Below, one piece after another: positions 41,668 through 49,096 of a stretch of DNA of 64,000 nucleotides. The notes under the pieces were generated by a model. The model had not been told where the DNA came from. It worked only from the letters and a program-made list of their open reading frames with translations, and did no database searches. Source of the stretch: Frigoribacterium sp. VKM Ac-2836 (GTDB lineage: Bacteria > Actinomycetota > Actinomycetes > Actinomycetales > Microbacteriaceae); assembly GCF_013248995.1 (NCBI RefSeq), contig NZ_JABRPK010000003.1:154345-218344 (forward strand). The letters run 5' to 3'. How positions within the stretch are numbered: the first letter of the stretch is position 1; every line of letters begins with the position of its first letter. Both the position numbers and the translations under genes were made by a program.

Positions 41668-43010
41668 GCGTCGAGCTCGTCGCCCTGATCGTCCTCGTGG
41701 CCGTCTTCGCCCTCTCGGCGATCCGCAACGTGCACATGGGCGCCCTGGCGCTCGTGGCCGCCCTCCTCGTCGGCGTGCTCGTCGTGGGCGAGAGCCTCGA
41801 CGACGTCCTCGGCGGCTTCCCGGTCGACGCCCTGCTGATCCTGCTCGGCATCACCTACCTGTTCGGCATCGCCCGAGAGACCGGGGTGGTCGACTGGCTG
41901 GTCGACCGCTCGGTCGGCCTGATCGGCGACCGCGTGGCGCTCATCCCGTGGGCGATGTTCGTCATCGGGACGCTCGTCGCCTGCCTCGGCACGTCGCACG
42001 CCGCCTTCACGATCGTGCCGATCGCGATGAGCCTCGCGCACAAGCACAAGATCCACTCGACGATGATGGGCATCGTCATGAGCTCGGCCATCGTGGGCGG
42101 CGCCCTCGCCCCGACGAGCATCAACGGCATCACGGTCATGACCGTGGCGCGGGCGTCGGGCATCCCCTACAACCCGGGCCTGATGTTCGGTCTCTCGGTC
42201 GGCATCAACACGGTGGTCGTGCTCGTCGCGTTCTTCCTGTTCGGCGGTCGCGAGCTGATCGCACGGACCCGGGCGGCGGGCGCCGCCCGTGCCTCGGCGC
42301 CGGCCGGTGGAGTCGGCGGCTCACACGGCACCGGTGGCGGGCAGGGTTCGAACGGCACGGCCGTCCTCACCGAGCCGGCCACGGCCACCAGGCTCGGCGC
42401 CTACCAGCTCGTCGTGCTCGTGAGCATCCCCGTGCTGATCGTCGGCTTCTTCACGATCACCCTGCTCGACGTCGACCTGAACCTCGGTGCCGTGGCCCTG
42501 ACGCTCGCCGTCTTCCTCGCCTTCGTCAAGCCCGACGTGGGTCGGGCGTCGCTGGCGCGGGTGGACTGGAACACGATCCTGCTGCTCGGCGGAATCATCA
42601 CCTACGTCGGGGTCCTGACCCGGCTCGGTGCCATCGACCAGCTCGGCGAGGTCGCCCGCTCGGTCTCGTCGCCGTTGCTCGCCGCGTTCGTCATCTGCGT
42701 GATCGCCGGACTCGTGTCGGCCTTCGCCTCGACCATCGGCATCTTGGGCGCGCTCATCCCGCTCGCCGTCCCCCTGCTCGTGCCGGGCGGCGGACTCGAG
42801 ATGACCGGCTTCATCTACGCCCTGGCGATCTCCGCCTCGCTCGTGGACTGTGCCCCGTTCGGCACGACCGGCGCGACCATCGTCGCCTCGGGCGTCGAGG
42901 AGGACCGACCGCGCCTCTACCGCCACCTGACCCGGTGGGGTCTGTCGATGGTGGTCGTCGGGCCGGTCGTCACGTTGCTGCTGTTCGTCGTGCCGTTCCT
43001 CTGGGCCTGA
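41664..43010 (+). CDS. MatC-like/SLC13-type dicarboxylate or sugar-acid carrier
   Basis: The 448-residue carrier has about twelve helices. The first half has LDDVLGGFPVDALLILLGITYLFGIARETGVVDWLVDRSV, the MatC N-terminal pattern, and a re-entrant-like GTSHAAFTIVPIAMSLAHK. The second half repeats it (DWNTILLLGGIITYVGVLTRLG, LVSAFASTIGILGALIPLAVPLL, ASLVDCAPFGTTGATIVAS). A Gly/Thr-rich cytosolic loop spans about 200-245. It lies behind the oxidoreductase and is translationally coupled to a leader peptide. It would import the sugar acid used by this locus. The GTG start is supported by the GTGA overlap. Confidence 0.82.
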   Translation: MSVELVALIVLVAVFALSAIRNVHMGALALVAALLVGVLVVGESLDDVLGGFPVDALLILLGITYLFGIARETGVVDWLVDRSVGLIGDRVALIPWAMFVIGTLVACLGTSHAAFTIVPIAMSLAHKHKIHSTMMGIVMSSAIVGGALAPTSINGITVMTVARASGIPYNPGLMFGLSVGINTVVVLVAFFLFGGRELIARTRAAGAARASAPAGGVGGSHGTGGGQGSNGTAVLTEPATATRLGAYQLVVLVSIPVLIVGFFTITLLDVDLNLGAVALTLAVFLAFVKPDVGRASLARVDWNTILLLGGIITYVGVLTRLGAIDQLGEVARSVSSPLLAAFVICVIAGLVSAFASTIGILGALIPLAVPLLVPGGGLEMTGFIYALAISASLVDCAPFGTTGATIVASGVEEDRPRLYRHLTRWGLSMVVVGPVVTLLLFVVPFLWA

Positions 43011-43034
43011 CCGGTCGGGCCTGACCGGTCGGGC
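43007..43034. repeat. 14-bp tandem duplication at the transporter stop
   Basis: CTGACCGGTCGGGC occurs twice back to back, the first copy containing the stop codon. Confidence 0.8.
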
Positions 43035-43048
43035 CTGACGGCCCCGAG

Positions 43049-43090
43049 AACGCAGGAGGCGCGGGTCACGTGACCCGCGCCTCCTGCGTT
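43049..43090. terminator. 42-bp perfect palindrome terminator with T-tract
   Basis: Arms 43049-43069 and 43070-43090 are perfectly complementary over 21 bp with no spacer, containing AGGAGGCGCGGGTC. CTCTTTTT follows on the plus strand, so it is a classical intrinsic terminator for the MatC-like gene. The remaining 200 bases to 43287 hold two weak GC-rich hairpins and no supported gene. Confidence 0.85.
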
Positions 43091-43287
43091 CTCTTTTTCC
43101 GCGGCACCCAAACGGGGGAGGCGTGCGGCTCCGAAGACATGCCCGGGTGCCCCTGGGCACCCCGTGCCCGACCGACCCTGTCGAGGCACGCCGTCGGCGG
43201 CCCGAACCGTCGGCATCGTCGGGAGTCCGAAATCCCGACACGGACTCTGGTGTCAAGGGCGACACCGGGGTCTGCGGGGGCTCGTGG

Positions 43288-44004
43288 TCAGGCGAAGGCC
43301 AGGCGCAGGCGCGCGATCACGATCGGGTCGACATCGGCGACGCGGCACACGAGTGGTTCCTTCTCGATCAGGCTGATCGCGGCGCGCATGCGGCGGCGCT
43401 CGGTCTCGGTGACGTCCACCGCCACACGATCTCGCCGTGAGACGAGCGACCCGAGGGTGGCGATGTCGACGAGGTGTCGCGTGTGGTCGTCTCCCGGGAT
43501 CTCGATGGCCGCTGCTTTGGCCAGGAGTGCGCCCTGCAGTGTCGGCCGCGAGACGACGCCCTCGCGGCCGTTCACCCGGACCTCGACGGGGTGTGCCCGG
43601 TCGACCGCACCCTGGGCGCCGGGCGCGGCGAGGGTCGTCCCGCCAGTGACCCCGCGGCGTGACGACGCCCGCTCCCCGAGGAAGCGCGGGATGAGGACGT
43701 CGATCTGGGCCTCGCCCCGCACCCAACGATGTTGGTGACCCTCGAAACTCTCACCGTCCGCCTCGAACCCACAGTCGCGGAGAGTCGTCGTGAATCGCAG
43801 CAACATCGTCGGATGGGCGCGCACGTCGAGCACGGTGTCCGCGTCGTTCGTGGGGCGGGCTGATGTCGACCCACGCTCCCAGCAGTGCGACTGGACCATC
43901 TGGCCGCCGACGACGGCCCAGCCCGTCGGCAAGCGGGCATGCACCTCGAACAGAGCGTGCCACGCCTCGGCCTGGGCGGCCCGCAGTGCCGGGGCGACGA
44001 TCAT
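43288..44004 (-). CDS. AbiEii-like nucleotidyltransferase
   Basis: The 238-residue protein has a minimal nucleotidyltransferase signature: GWAVVGGQMVQSH, then TNDADTVLDVRAHP (D-x-D), and a third acidic strand AQIDVLIPRF, matching the MNT/AbiEii type fold. C-terminal helices include AKAAAIEIPGDDHTRHLVDIATLG. ATG 44004 overlaps the preceding HTH gene (ATGA). Such pairs often act as toxin-antitoxin or abortive-infection modules, so it is a probable toxin. Its RNA target is unknown. Confidence 0.75.
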   Translation of the reverse strand: MIVAPALRAAQAEAWHALFEVHARLPTGWAVVGGQMVQSHCWERGSTSARPTNDADTVLDVRAHPTMLLRFTTTLRDCGFEADGESFEGHQHRWVRGEAQIDVLIPRFLGERASSRRGVTGGTTLAAPGAQGAVDRAHPVEVRVNGREGVVSRPTLQGALLAKAAAIEIPGDDHTRHLVDIATLGSLVSRRDRVAVDVTETERRRMRAAISLIEKEPLVCRVADVDPIVIARLRLAFA

Positions 44005-44657
44005 CGTGAGCCCCGGCGGATCAATCCGTCGGCCGCGGCTCGCTCTCGAGGCCCGGTGCTCGTCGCCAGGTCGGCGATGAGGACGCCGAGTGGCAGAGGA
44101 CGGGGCGAGGCGCCGTCGTGGACTCTGAGCGTGACGTTCGGCCGGGGGGACGGGACGAGCAGGTACTCGTGGACCACGGCGTCGAGGTCGGAAATGGACA
44201 CGTGCGCCTCGAGCCTGCCTCCGTCGCTCATGCCGGACCGGTCATCGCTGCTGCCCCCCGGGGTCAGTCGGGCGTCGAGTCGGAGATCCGGGAGGTCGTC
44301 CGCAGGGGCCTCGAACCCGAGGGCGGCGGGGTAGGCGGTCCGTAGCCAGGGGGCGAGCCTCTCTGACGGCCTCGCCTCGTTGCGGAGTTCGGCGACGCGG
44401 GCGGTGGTCCGACCGCGCTCACTCGGCGAGAGGCCCTCGGCCCAGCCGGGGTCGTCCGAGAGTCGCGCCACGAGGGCATCCGCGGAGCGACGCGACAGCG
44501 GTCGACCGGGAAGGTGTCGATGAGGAAGGGCGTCGTCGATCAACCAGCGGCCGCCGACGCGCCTCGCGTCGAGACGACCCGCCGCTGCTGCGGCCTGGGC
44601 GCGCCGAATGGAGATGTCGTGCTCTCGTGCGTACTCGGACGCGCTCACCTCGGCCAT
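44001..44657 (-). CDS. HTH protein, probable antitoxin partner of the nucleotidyltransferase
   Basis: The 218-residue protein begins, from ATG 44657, with VSASEYAREHDISIRRAQAAAAAGRLDARRVGGRWLID, a MerR/excisionase-like helix-turn-helix. The remainder is polar with a strand-rich region (LEAHVSISDLDAVVHEYLLVPSP, VTLRVHDG). It directly precedes and overlaps the nucleotidyltransferase. The ATG lies about 10 bases after a TATGAT -10 element at 44673-44668, implying a nearly leaderless message. It probably represses its own promoter and neutralises the toxin. This is inference from order and domains. Confidence 0.72.
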   Translation of the reverse strand: MAEVSASEYAREHDISIRRAQAAAAAGRLDARRVGGRWLIDDALPHRHLPGRPLSRRSADALVARLSDDPGWAEGLSPSERGRTTARVAELRNEARPSERLAPWLRTAYPAALGFEAPADDLPDLRLDARLTPGGSSDDRSGMSDGGRLEAHVSISDLDAVVHEYLLVPSPRPNVTLRVHDGASPRPLPLGVLIADLATSTGPRERAAADGLIRRGSR

Positions 44658-44667
44658 GGTGACCACA

Positions 44668-44696
44668 ATCATACGCATTCGCGAACCATTGTGGAA
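44668..44696 (-). promoter_or_regulatory. Promoter of the HTH/nucleotidyltransferase pair, probably leaderless
   Basis: On the minus strand TATGAT (44673-44668) is preceded, at 17 bases, by TTCCAC (44696-44691). The ATG of the HTH gene starts 10 bases after the -10. Confidence 0.5.
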
Positions 44697-44707
44697 GCCC
44701 GGCGACG

Positions 44708-45715
44708 TCAACCGCGCGGCGGCCCCGTCGTCCCGCGCACCACGAGGCGGGTCGGCAGCTGCACCTCGGGCGCGGCGGGCTCGCCGCCCTCGAGCATCGT
44801 GAAGAGCATGCTCGCCGCCACGCTGCCGAGGCGCTGCATGGGTTGCTGCACGGTCGTCAGCGGGGGTGACTCGCGAGAGGCCTCGGGGATGTCGTCGAAC
44901 CCGACGATGCTGAGGTCGTCGGGCACCCGCAGGCCGAGGTCGAGGGCGGTGCGCAGCAGGGCGATGGCCGAGAGGTCGTTGGCGGCGAAGACCGCCGTCG
45001 GCCGATCGGCGCTGGTCAGCAGCGAGCGGGCCGCCTGACGTGAGGCCGTCAACTCGAAGTCGCCGTTGCGCGTCAGCCCGGGGTCACGCGTGATGCCCGC
45101 CGCCCGCAACGCCTGGACGTAGCCGGCCTCGCGTAACGACGCCGACCGCAGGTCGGGGCGTCCGGCCAGGAAGCCGATGCGCCGGTGCCCCAGCCCGAGC
45201 AGGTGCTCGACGGCGAGCAGCGCGCCACCGCGGCTGTCGCCCTCGACCGAGGGCAGATCGGTGCGACCGGTGTGGGGGTCGACGGCCACCACGGGGATGC
45301 TCGAGGCCGTCGTCAGCACCGACGGCGTGACGAGGATCGCGCCGTCGATCAGCGTGCCGCTCAACCGGCTGAGCGAGCGGCGCTCCCACCCGGTGTTCTC
45401 CCCGCGGTGCGCACCGCTGTAGGCCAGCAGGTCGTACTCGGCGCCCCGCGACCGCACGGCCGCCCCGACCCCCTTGAGCACCTCGGAGCTGAACGGCTCG
45501 AAGTCGGCGACCAGCACGCCGATCACCCCGGTGCGGCGGGCCCGCATGCTGCTGGCCACGAGACTCGACTCGTAGCCCAGCTCGTCCACCGCCGCCATCA
45601 CGCGCTCGATCGCCTGCGCCGAGACGCCGTAGCGGCCGTTGACCGCCTTCGACACGGTGGCCACCGACACCCCGGCCGCCCGCGCCACGTCGTGGATCGT
45701 CACCCGTGCCGTCAT
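44708..45715 (-). CDS. LacI-family transcriptional regulator
   Basis: The 335-residue repressor has the LacI headpiece (VTIHDVARAAGVSVATVSKAVNGRYGVS, with hinge) and a periplasmic-binding-like core (TGVIGVLVADFEPFSSEVLKGVG, ALLAVEHLLGLGHRRIGFLAGRPDLRSASLR, AVFAANDLSAIALLRTALDLGLRVPDDLSIVGFDDIPEA). It is divergent from the ABC transporter genes and probably represses them until a glycoside is present. ATG 45715 was chosen; GTG 45718 precedes it. An operator lies in the divergent spacer. Confidence 0.94.
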   Translation of the reverse strand: MTARVTIHDVARAAGVSVATVSKAVNGRYGVSAQAIERVMAAVDELGYESSLVASSMRARRTGVIGVLVADFEPFSSEVLKGVGAAVRSRGAEYDLLAYSGAHRGENTGWERRSLSRLSGTLIDGAILVTPSVLTTASSIPVVAVDPHTGRTDLPSVEGDSRGGALLAVEHLLGLGHRRIGFLAGRPDLRSASLREAGYVQALRAAGITRDPGLTRNGDFELTASRQAARSLLTSADRPTAVFAANDLSAIALLRTALDLGLRVPDDLSIVGFDDIPEASRESPPLTTVQQPMQRLGSVAASMLFTMLEGGEPAAPEVQLPTRLVVRGTTGPPRG

Positions 45716-45744
45716 CACGTCGGCAGCCTAGCGCGACGGAAATT

Positions 45745-45756
45745 GTTTTCGAAAAC
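45745..45756. promoter_or_regulatory. LacI-type operator palindrome GTTTTCGAAAAC
   Basis: A perfect 12-bp palindrome lies in the LacI-ABC divergent spacer, directly upstream of TTGACA at 45759-45764, a likely -35 element of the ABC operon (GACACT at 45782 is a possible -10). Confidence 0.7.
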
Positions 45757-45862
45757 GTTTGACACCACCTCCGGCGTTTTCGACACTGAGGCCATGCCGC
45801 GCATCGGAGCACGGCACGCTCGGCCGACCACGGCCGCTCAACGAAGAGGAAAAGGTGGAACC

Positions 45863-47149
45863 ATGACCACATCTCGACGGCTCCTGGCCGGGTCGGCGGC
45901 CCTGCTGATCGGAGCGGGACTCCTGACCGGCTGCAGCACCGGGGGCGGAGGCGGGTCGGACGACGGCACGCTCACCCTCTGGCAGAACTCGACGACCGGC
46001 CCCGGCCAGGACTTCTGGACCGCGACCGCAGCCGACTTCGAGAAGGCCAACCCGGACGTGACGATCGACGTCCAGACCGTGCAGAACGAGGACTTCGACA
46101 GCAAGCTGCAGACGGCCCTCAACTCGGGAGACGCCCCTGACGTGTTCCTGCAGCGCGGCGGCGGCAAGCTGCAGGCGATGGTCTCGGCCGGGCAGGTCAA
46201 GGACATCACCGACGTCATCTCGGACGACGCGAAGAACGACATCAGCGAGGGGACCTTCGGGTCGGGTTCGGTCGACGGCAAGGTCTACTCGATGCCCGTC
46301 GCGGTGCTCCCCGGTGGCTTCTGGTACAGCCAGGACCTCTTCGACGCCGCAGGCATCACCGAGGCACCGACGACGATGGACGAGCTCGACCAGGCCGTCA
46401 CCGCGTTGAAGGGTTCGGGCGTCTCGCCCGTCGCCCTCGGCGGCAAGGACGCCTGGCCCGCGGCCCACTGGTACTTCTTCTTCGCGCTGCGTTCGTGCAG
46501 CTCGGACGTCCTCGAACAGGCCGCGACCGACCGTGACTTCAGCGACGACTGCTGGGTCAAGGCCGCCGAGGACCTCGCCGACTTCCGCGACACCGAGCCC
46601 TTCAACGACGGGTTCCTCACGACGGCCGCCCAGCAGGGCGCCGGCAGCTCGGCCGGCCTCATCGCCAACCGCCAGGCCGGCATGGAACTGATGGGTGCGT
46701 GGGACCCGGGCGTCATCGCCTCGCTCACGCCCGACCAGAAGCCGTTGTCCGACCTCGGCTGGTTCCCCTTCCCCTCCGTCCCGGGTGGTGACGGCGAGGC
46801 CGGCGCGATCATGGGCGGCGTCGACGGCTACTCGTGCTCGGCCGGTGCCCCCGACTCGTGCGTGGACTTCCTCAACTACCTGGCGACCCCCGACGTGCAG
46901 GAGGCCTACTACAAGGCCTTCAACGCGCCTCCCGTGAACACGGTCGCCCAGCAGGCCGTCACCGAGCCCTACCTGCAGGACGTGCTCAGCGCCTACAACG
47001 ACGCCCCGTTCGTGTCGCAGTGGCTCGACACCGTCTACGGTCTGAACGTCGGCAACGCGATGAACGTGGCCGTGGTCGACCTGCTCTCGGGTGACGGCAC
47101 GCCGCAGCAGTTCGTCGACGCCGTCGACGCCGCCGCCAAGAAGGCGTAG
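45863..47149 (+). CDS. Sugar ABC transporter substrate-binding lipoprotein
   Basis: The 428-residue lipoprotein has signal peptide MTTSRRLLAGSAALLIGAGLLTGC with lipobox LTGC, so it is membrane-anchored. The mature protein has a cluster B/F sugar-binding plan: TLTLWQNSTTGPGQDFWTATAADFEKANPDVTIDVQ, FDSKLQTALNSGDAPDVFLQRGGG, SMPVAVLPGGFWYSQDLFDAAGI, and a hinge-rich C-terminus. It follows a LacI operator and precedes two permease genes. ATG 45863 follows an AGGTGG site. The substrate is probably an oligosaccharide cleaved by the GH3 enzyme. Confidence 0.95.
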   Translation: MTTSRRLLAGSAALLIGAGLLTGCSTGGGGGSDDGTLTLWQNSTTGPGQDFWTATAADFEKANPDVTIDVQTVQNEDFDSKLQTALNSGDAPDVFLQRGGGKLQAMVSAGQVKDITDVISDDAKNDISEGTFGSGSVDGKVYSMPVAVLPGGFWYSQDLFDAAGITEAPTTMDELDQAVTALKGSGVSPVALGGKDAWPAAHWYFFFALRSCSSDVLEQAATDRDFSDDCWVKAAEDLADFRDTEPFNDGFLTTAAQQGAGSSAGLIANRQAGMELMGAWDPGVIASLTPDQKPLSDLGWFPFPSVPGGDGEAGAIMGGVDGYSCSAGAPDSCVDFLNYLATPDVQEAYYKAFNAPPVNTVAQQAVTEPYLQDVLSAYNDAPFVSQWLDTVYGLNVGNAMNVAVVDLLSGDGTPQQFVDAVDAAAKKA

Positions 47150-47159
47150 GGGGCGCCTC

Positions 47160-48194
47160 GTGAGTCTCCGCGAACCCTCCGTGCGGCCCGCCGCACCCTC
47201 GCGGCCTCACGCCACCGCCGGGGGCGATGCACTCGCATCGCCCCCGGTGGCCTCCCGGGCCGTGTCCCGGAAGGGGCGTGGCGCCCGCGGCCTCGAGATC
47301 GCCCTGCTCGTCGGCCCCGCCCTCGTGGTGTTCCTGGCGTTCGTGGTGTTCCCCATCGTGATGGCCGCCTACTACGGCTTCTTCAGCTGGCAGGGCTTCG
47401 GCCCGCCGACCGACTTCGTCGGGTTCCGCAACTACGTCACGATCTTCCAGGACCCGACCTTCCTCGACGCGCTCCGGCACAACGCCACGATCGTCGTGCT
47501 CTCGCTCGTGCTGCAGGGCCCGGTCGCCATCGGCCTCGCGTTGCTGCTCAACCGCAAGTTGCGTGGGCAGTCGCTGATCCGCGTGCTGATCTTCGTCCCC
47601 TACGTCATCAGCGAGGTCGTCGTCGGGACGGGCTGGAGCCTCATGCTGCAGGGCAGCGGCGCCGTCAACGACCTGCTGACCAAGGTCGGGCTCGGCTCGC
47701 TCGCCACCGACTGGCTCGCCGACCCCAGCATCGCCATCTGGACCCTGCTCGTGATCATCACGTGGAAGTACGTCGGTTTCGCCGTCATCCTCTTCCTCGC
47801 CGGGTTGCAGGGCGTGCCCGAAGAACTCAGCGAGGCCGCGGCCATCGACGGCGCGAGCTGGTGGCAGATCCAACGACGCATCACGCTGCCGCTGCTCGGA
47901 CCCACCCTGCGCATCTGGGCGTTCCTGTCGATCATCGGCTCACTGCAGCTGTTCGACCTCGTCTACATCATCTGGGGCCAGTACATCGCGGCGACCGCCG
48001 GCACCTCGACCATGGCCACGTACATGGTCGCCAACGGCCGCACCTCGGGCAGCTACGGCTACGGCAACGCCGTCGCGGTCGTGCTGTTCCTCATCTCGCT
48101 CGTCGTCGCCCTCGTCTACCAACGCTTCGTGCTGCGACGCGACACGGCCGGGGCCGTCACGACCTCCGCCACCACCGCAGGAGAAGAACGATGA
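47160..48194 (+). CDS. Sugar ABC transporter permease (MalF/UgpA type)
   Basis: The 344-residue permease from GTG 47160 begins 8 bases after the binding protein's stop. A Pro/Ala-rich N-terminal cytosolic tail precedes six helices. The inner loop has the EAA motif (ELSEAAAIDGASWWQIQRRITLPLLGPTLR). It pairs with the next permease to form the channel. No ATPase gene is in the operon, so a shared MsiK-type ATPase elsewhere is needed. Confidence 0.94.
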   Translation: MSLREPSVRPAAPSRPHATAGGDALASPPVASRAVSRKGRGARGLEIALLVGPALVVFLAFVVFPIVMAAYYGFFSWQGFGPPTDFVGFRNYVTIFQDPTFLDALRHNATIVVLSLVLQGPVAIGLALLLNRKLRGQSLIRVLIFVPYVISEVVVGTGWSLMLQGSGAVNDLLTKVGLGSLATDWLADPSIAIWTLLVIITWKYVGFAVILFLAGLQGVPEELSEAAAIDGASWWQIQRRITLPLLGPTLRIWAFLSIIGSLQLFDLVYIIWGQYIAATAGTSTMATYMVANGRTSGSYGYGNAVAVVLFLISLVVALVYQRFVLRRDTAGAVTTSATTAGEER

Positions 48195-49096
48195 CCGCCA
48201 GCACCCTGCCCGCCCGCCCGCGCGGCGGCGCCCCTGCCCCGGCGACCCCTCGGCCGACCACGCGCAGGAGGCGCGGCATCGCGGACCCCGGACGCGGCGT
48301 CGCGTACGTGGTCGCGGCGGTCGTCGTCGTGGCCATGCTCGCTCCCGTCGCGTTCATCGTGATCGGCGGCTTCCGCACCAACGCGCAGATCACGACGGAC
48401 CCGTCCGGGTTCCCCAGCCCGTGGCAGGTCGGCAACTACCTCGACGTGCTGACCGGCGGCACGTTCTGGCGGCAGGTCGGCAACTCGCTGATCTCGGCCG
48501 GGGCGACCACGATCGGCACCGTCGCGCTCGGCCTGGCCGCCAGCTACGTGTTGGCCCGGTACCGCTTCGCCGGTCGCGGGGTTCTCTACGCGTTGTTCGC
48601 GGCGGGCCTGATGTTCCCGATGACCGTCGCGATCACGCCGCTGTACCTCGTGATCCGCGACCTCGGGCTGACGAACTCGCTGGCCGGCGTGATCCTGCCG
48701 CAGATCGCCTTCGCCCTGCCGACCACGATCATCATCCTCGTGCCGTTCCTCCGGGCGATCCCCGACGAGATCGAAGAGGCCGCGTTCATCGACGGGTGCA
48801 GCCGCCTCGGCTTCTTCTTCCGCATGGTGGTGCGGCTGTCTCTGCCCGGCGTGATCACCGTCGGCATCCTCGCGTTCATCGGCGCCTGGAACTCGTACCT
48901 GCTGCCGCTGTTCATCCTCAACGACCCGTCGACGTTCACGCTGCCGCTCGGCGTGCAGGCGTTCTCGTCGCAGTACTCGGTCGACACGGCCCGGGTGCTC
49001 GCCTTCACGGCGCTCTCGATGCTGCCCGCGCTGATCTTCTTCAGCCTCTTCGAACGCCGCATCGTCGGCGGGCTCACCGGGGCGGTCAAGGGATGA
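48191..49096 (+). CDS. Sugar ABC transporter permease (MalG/UgpE type)
   Basis: The 301-residue permease has six helices and the EAA loop (DEIEEAAFIDGCSRLGFFFRMVVRLSLPGV). The N-terminal 30 residues are basic and Pro-rich. ATG 48191 overlaps the first permease's stop, and its own stop overlaps the GH3 start, so all genes are coupled. It forms the second half of the channel for the sugar imported here. Confidence 0.95.
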   Translation: MTASTLPARPRGGAPAPATPRPTTRRRRGIADPGRGVAYVVAAVVVVAMLAPVAFIVIGGFRTNAQITTDPSGFPSPWQVGNYLDVLTGGTFWRQVGNSLISAGATTIGTVALGLAASYVLARYRFAGRGVLYALFAAGLMFPMTVAITPLYLVIRDLGLTNSLAGVILPQIAFALPTTIIILVPFLRAIPDEIEEAAFIDGCSRLGFFFRMVVRLSLPGVITVGILAFIGAWNSYLLPLFILNDPSTFTLPLGVQAFSSQYSVDTARVLAFTALSMLPALIFFSLFERRIVGGLTGAVKG

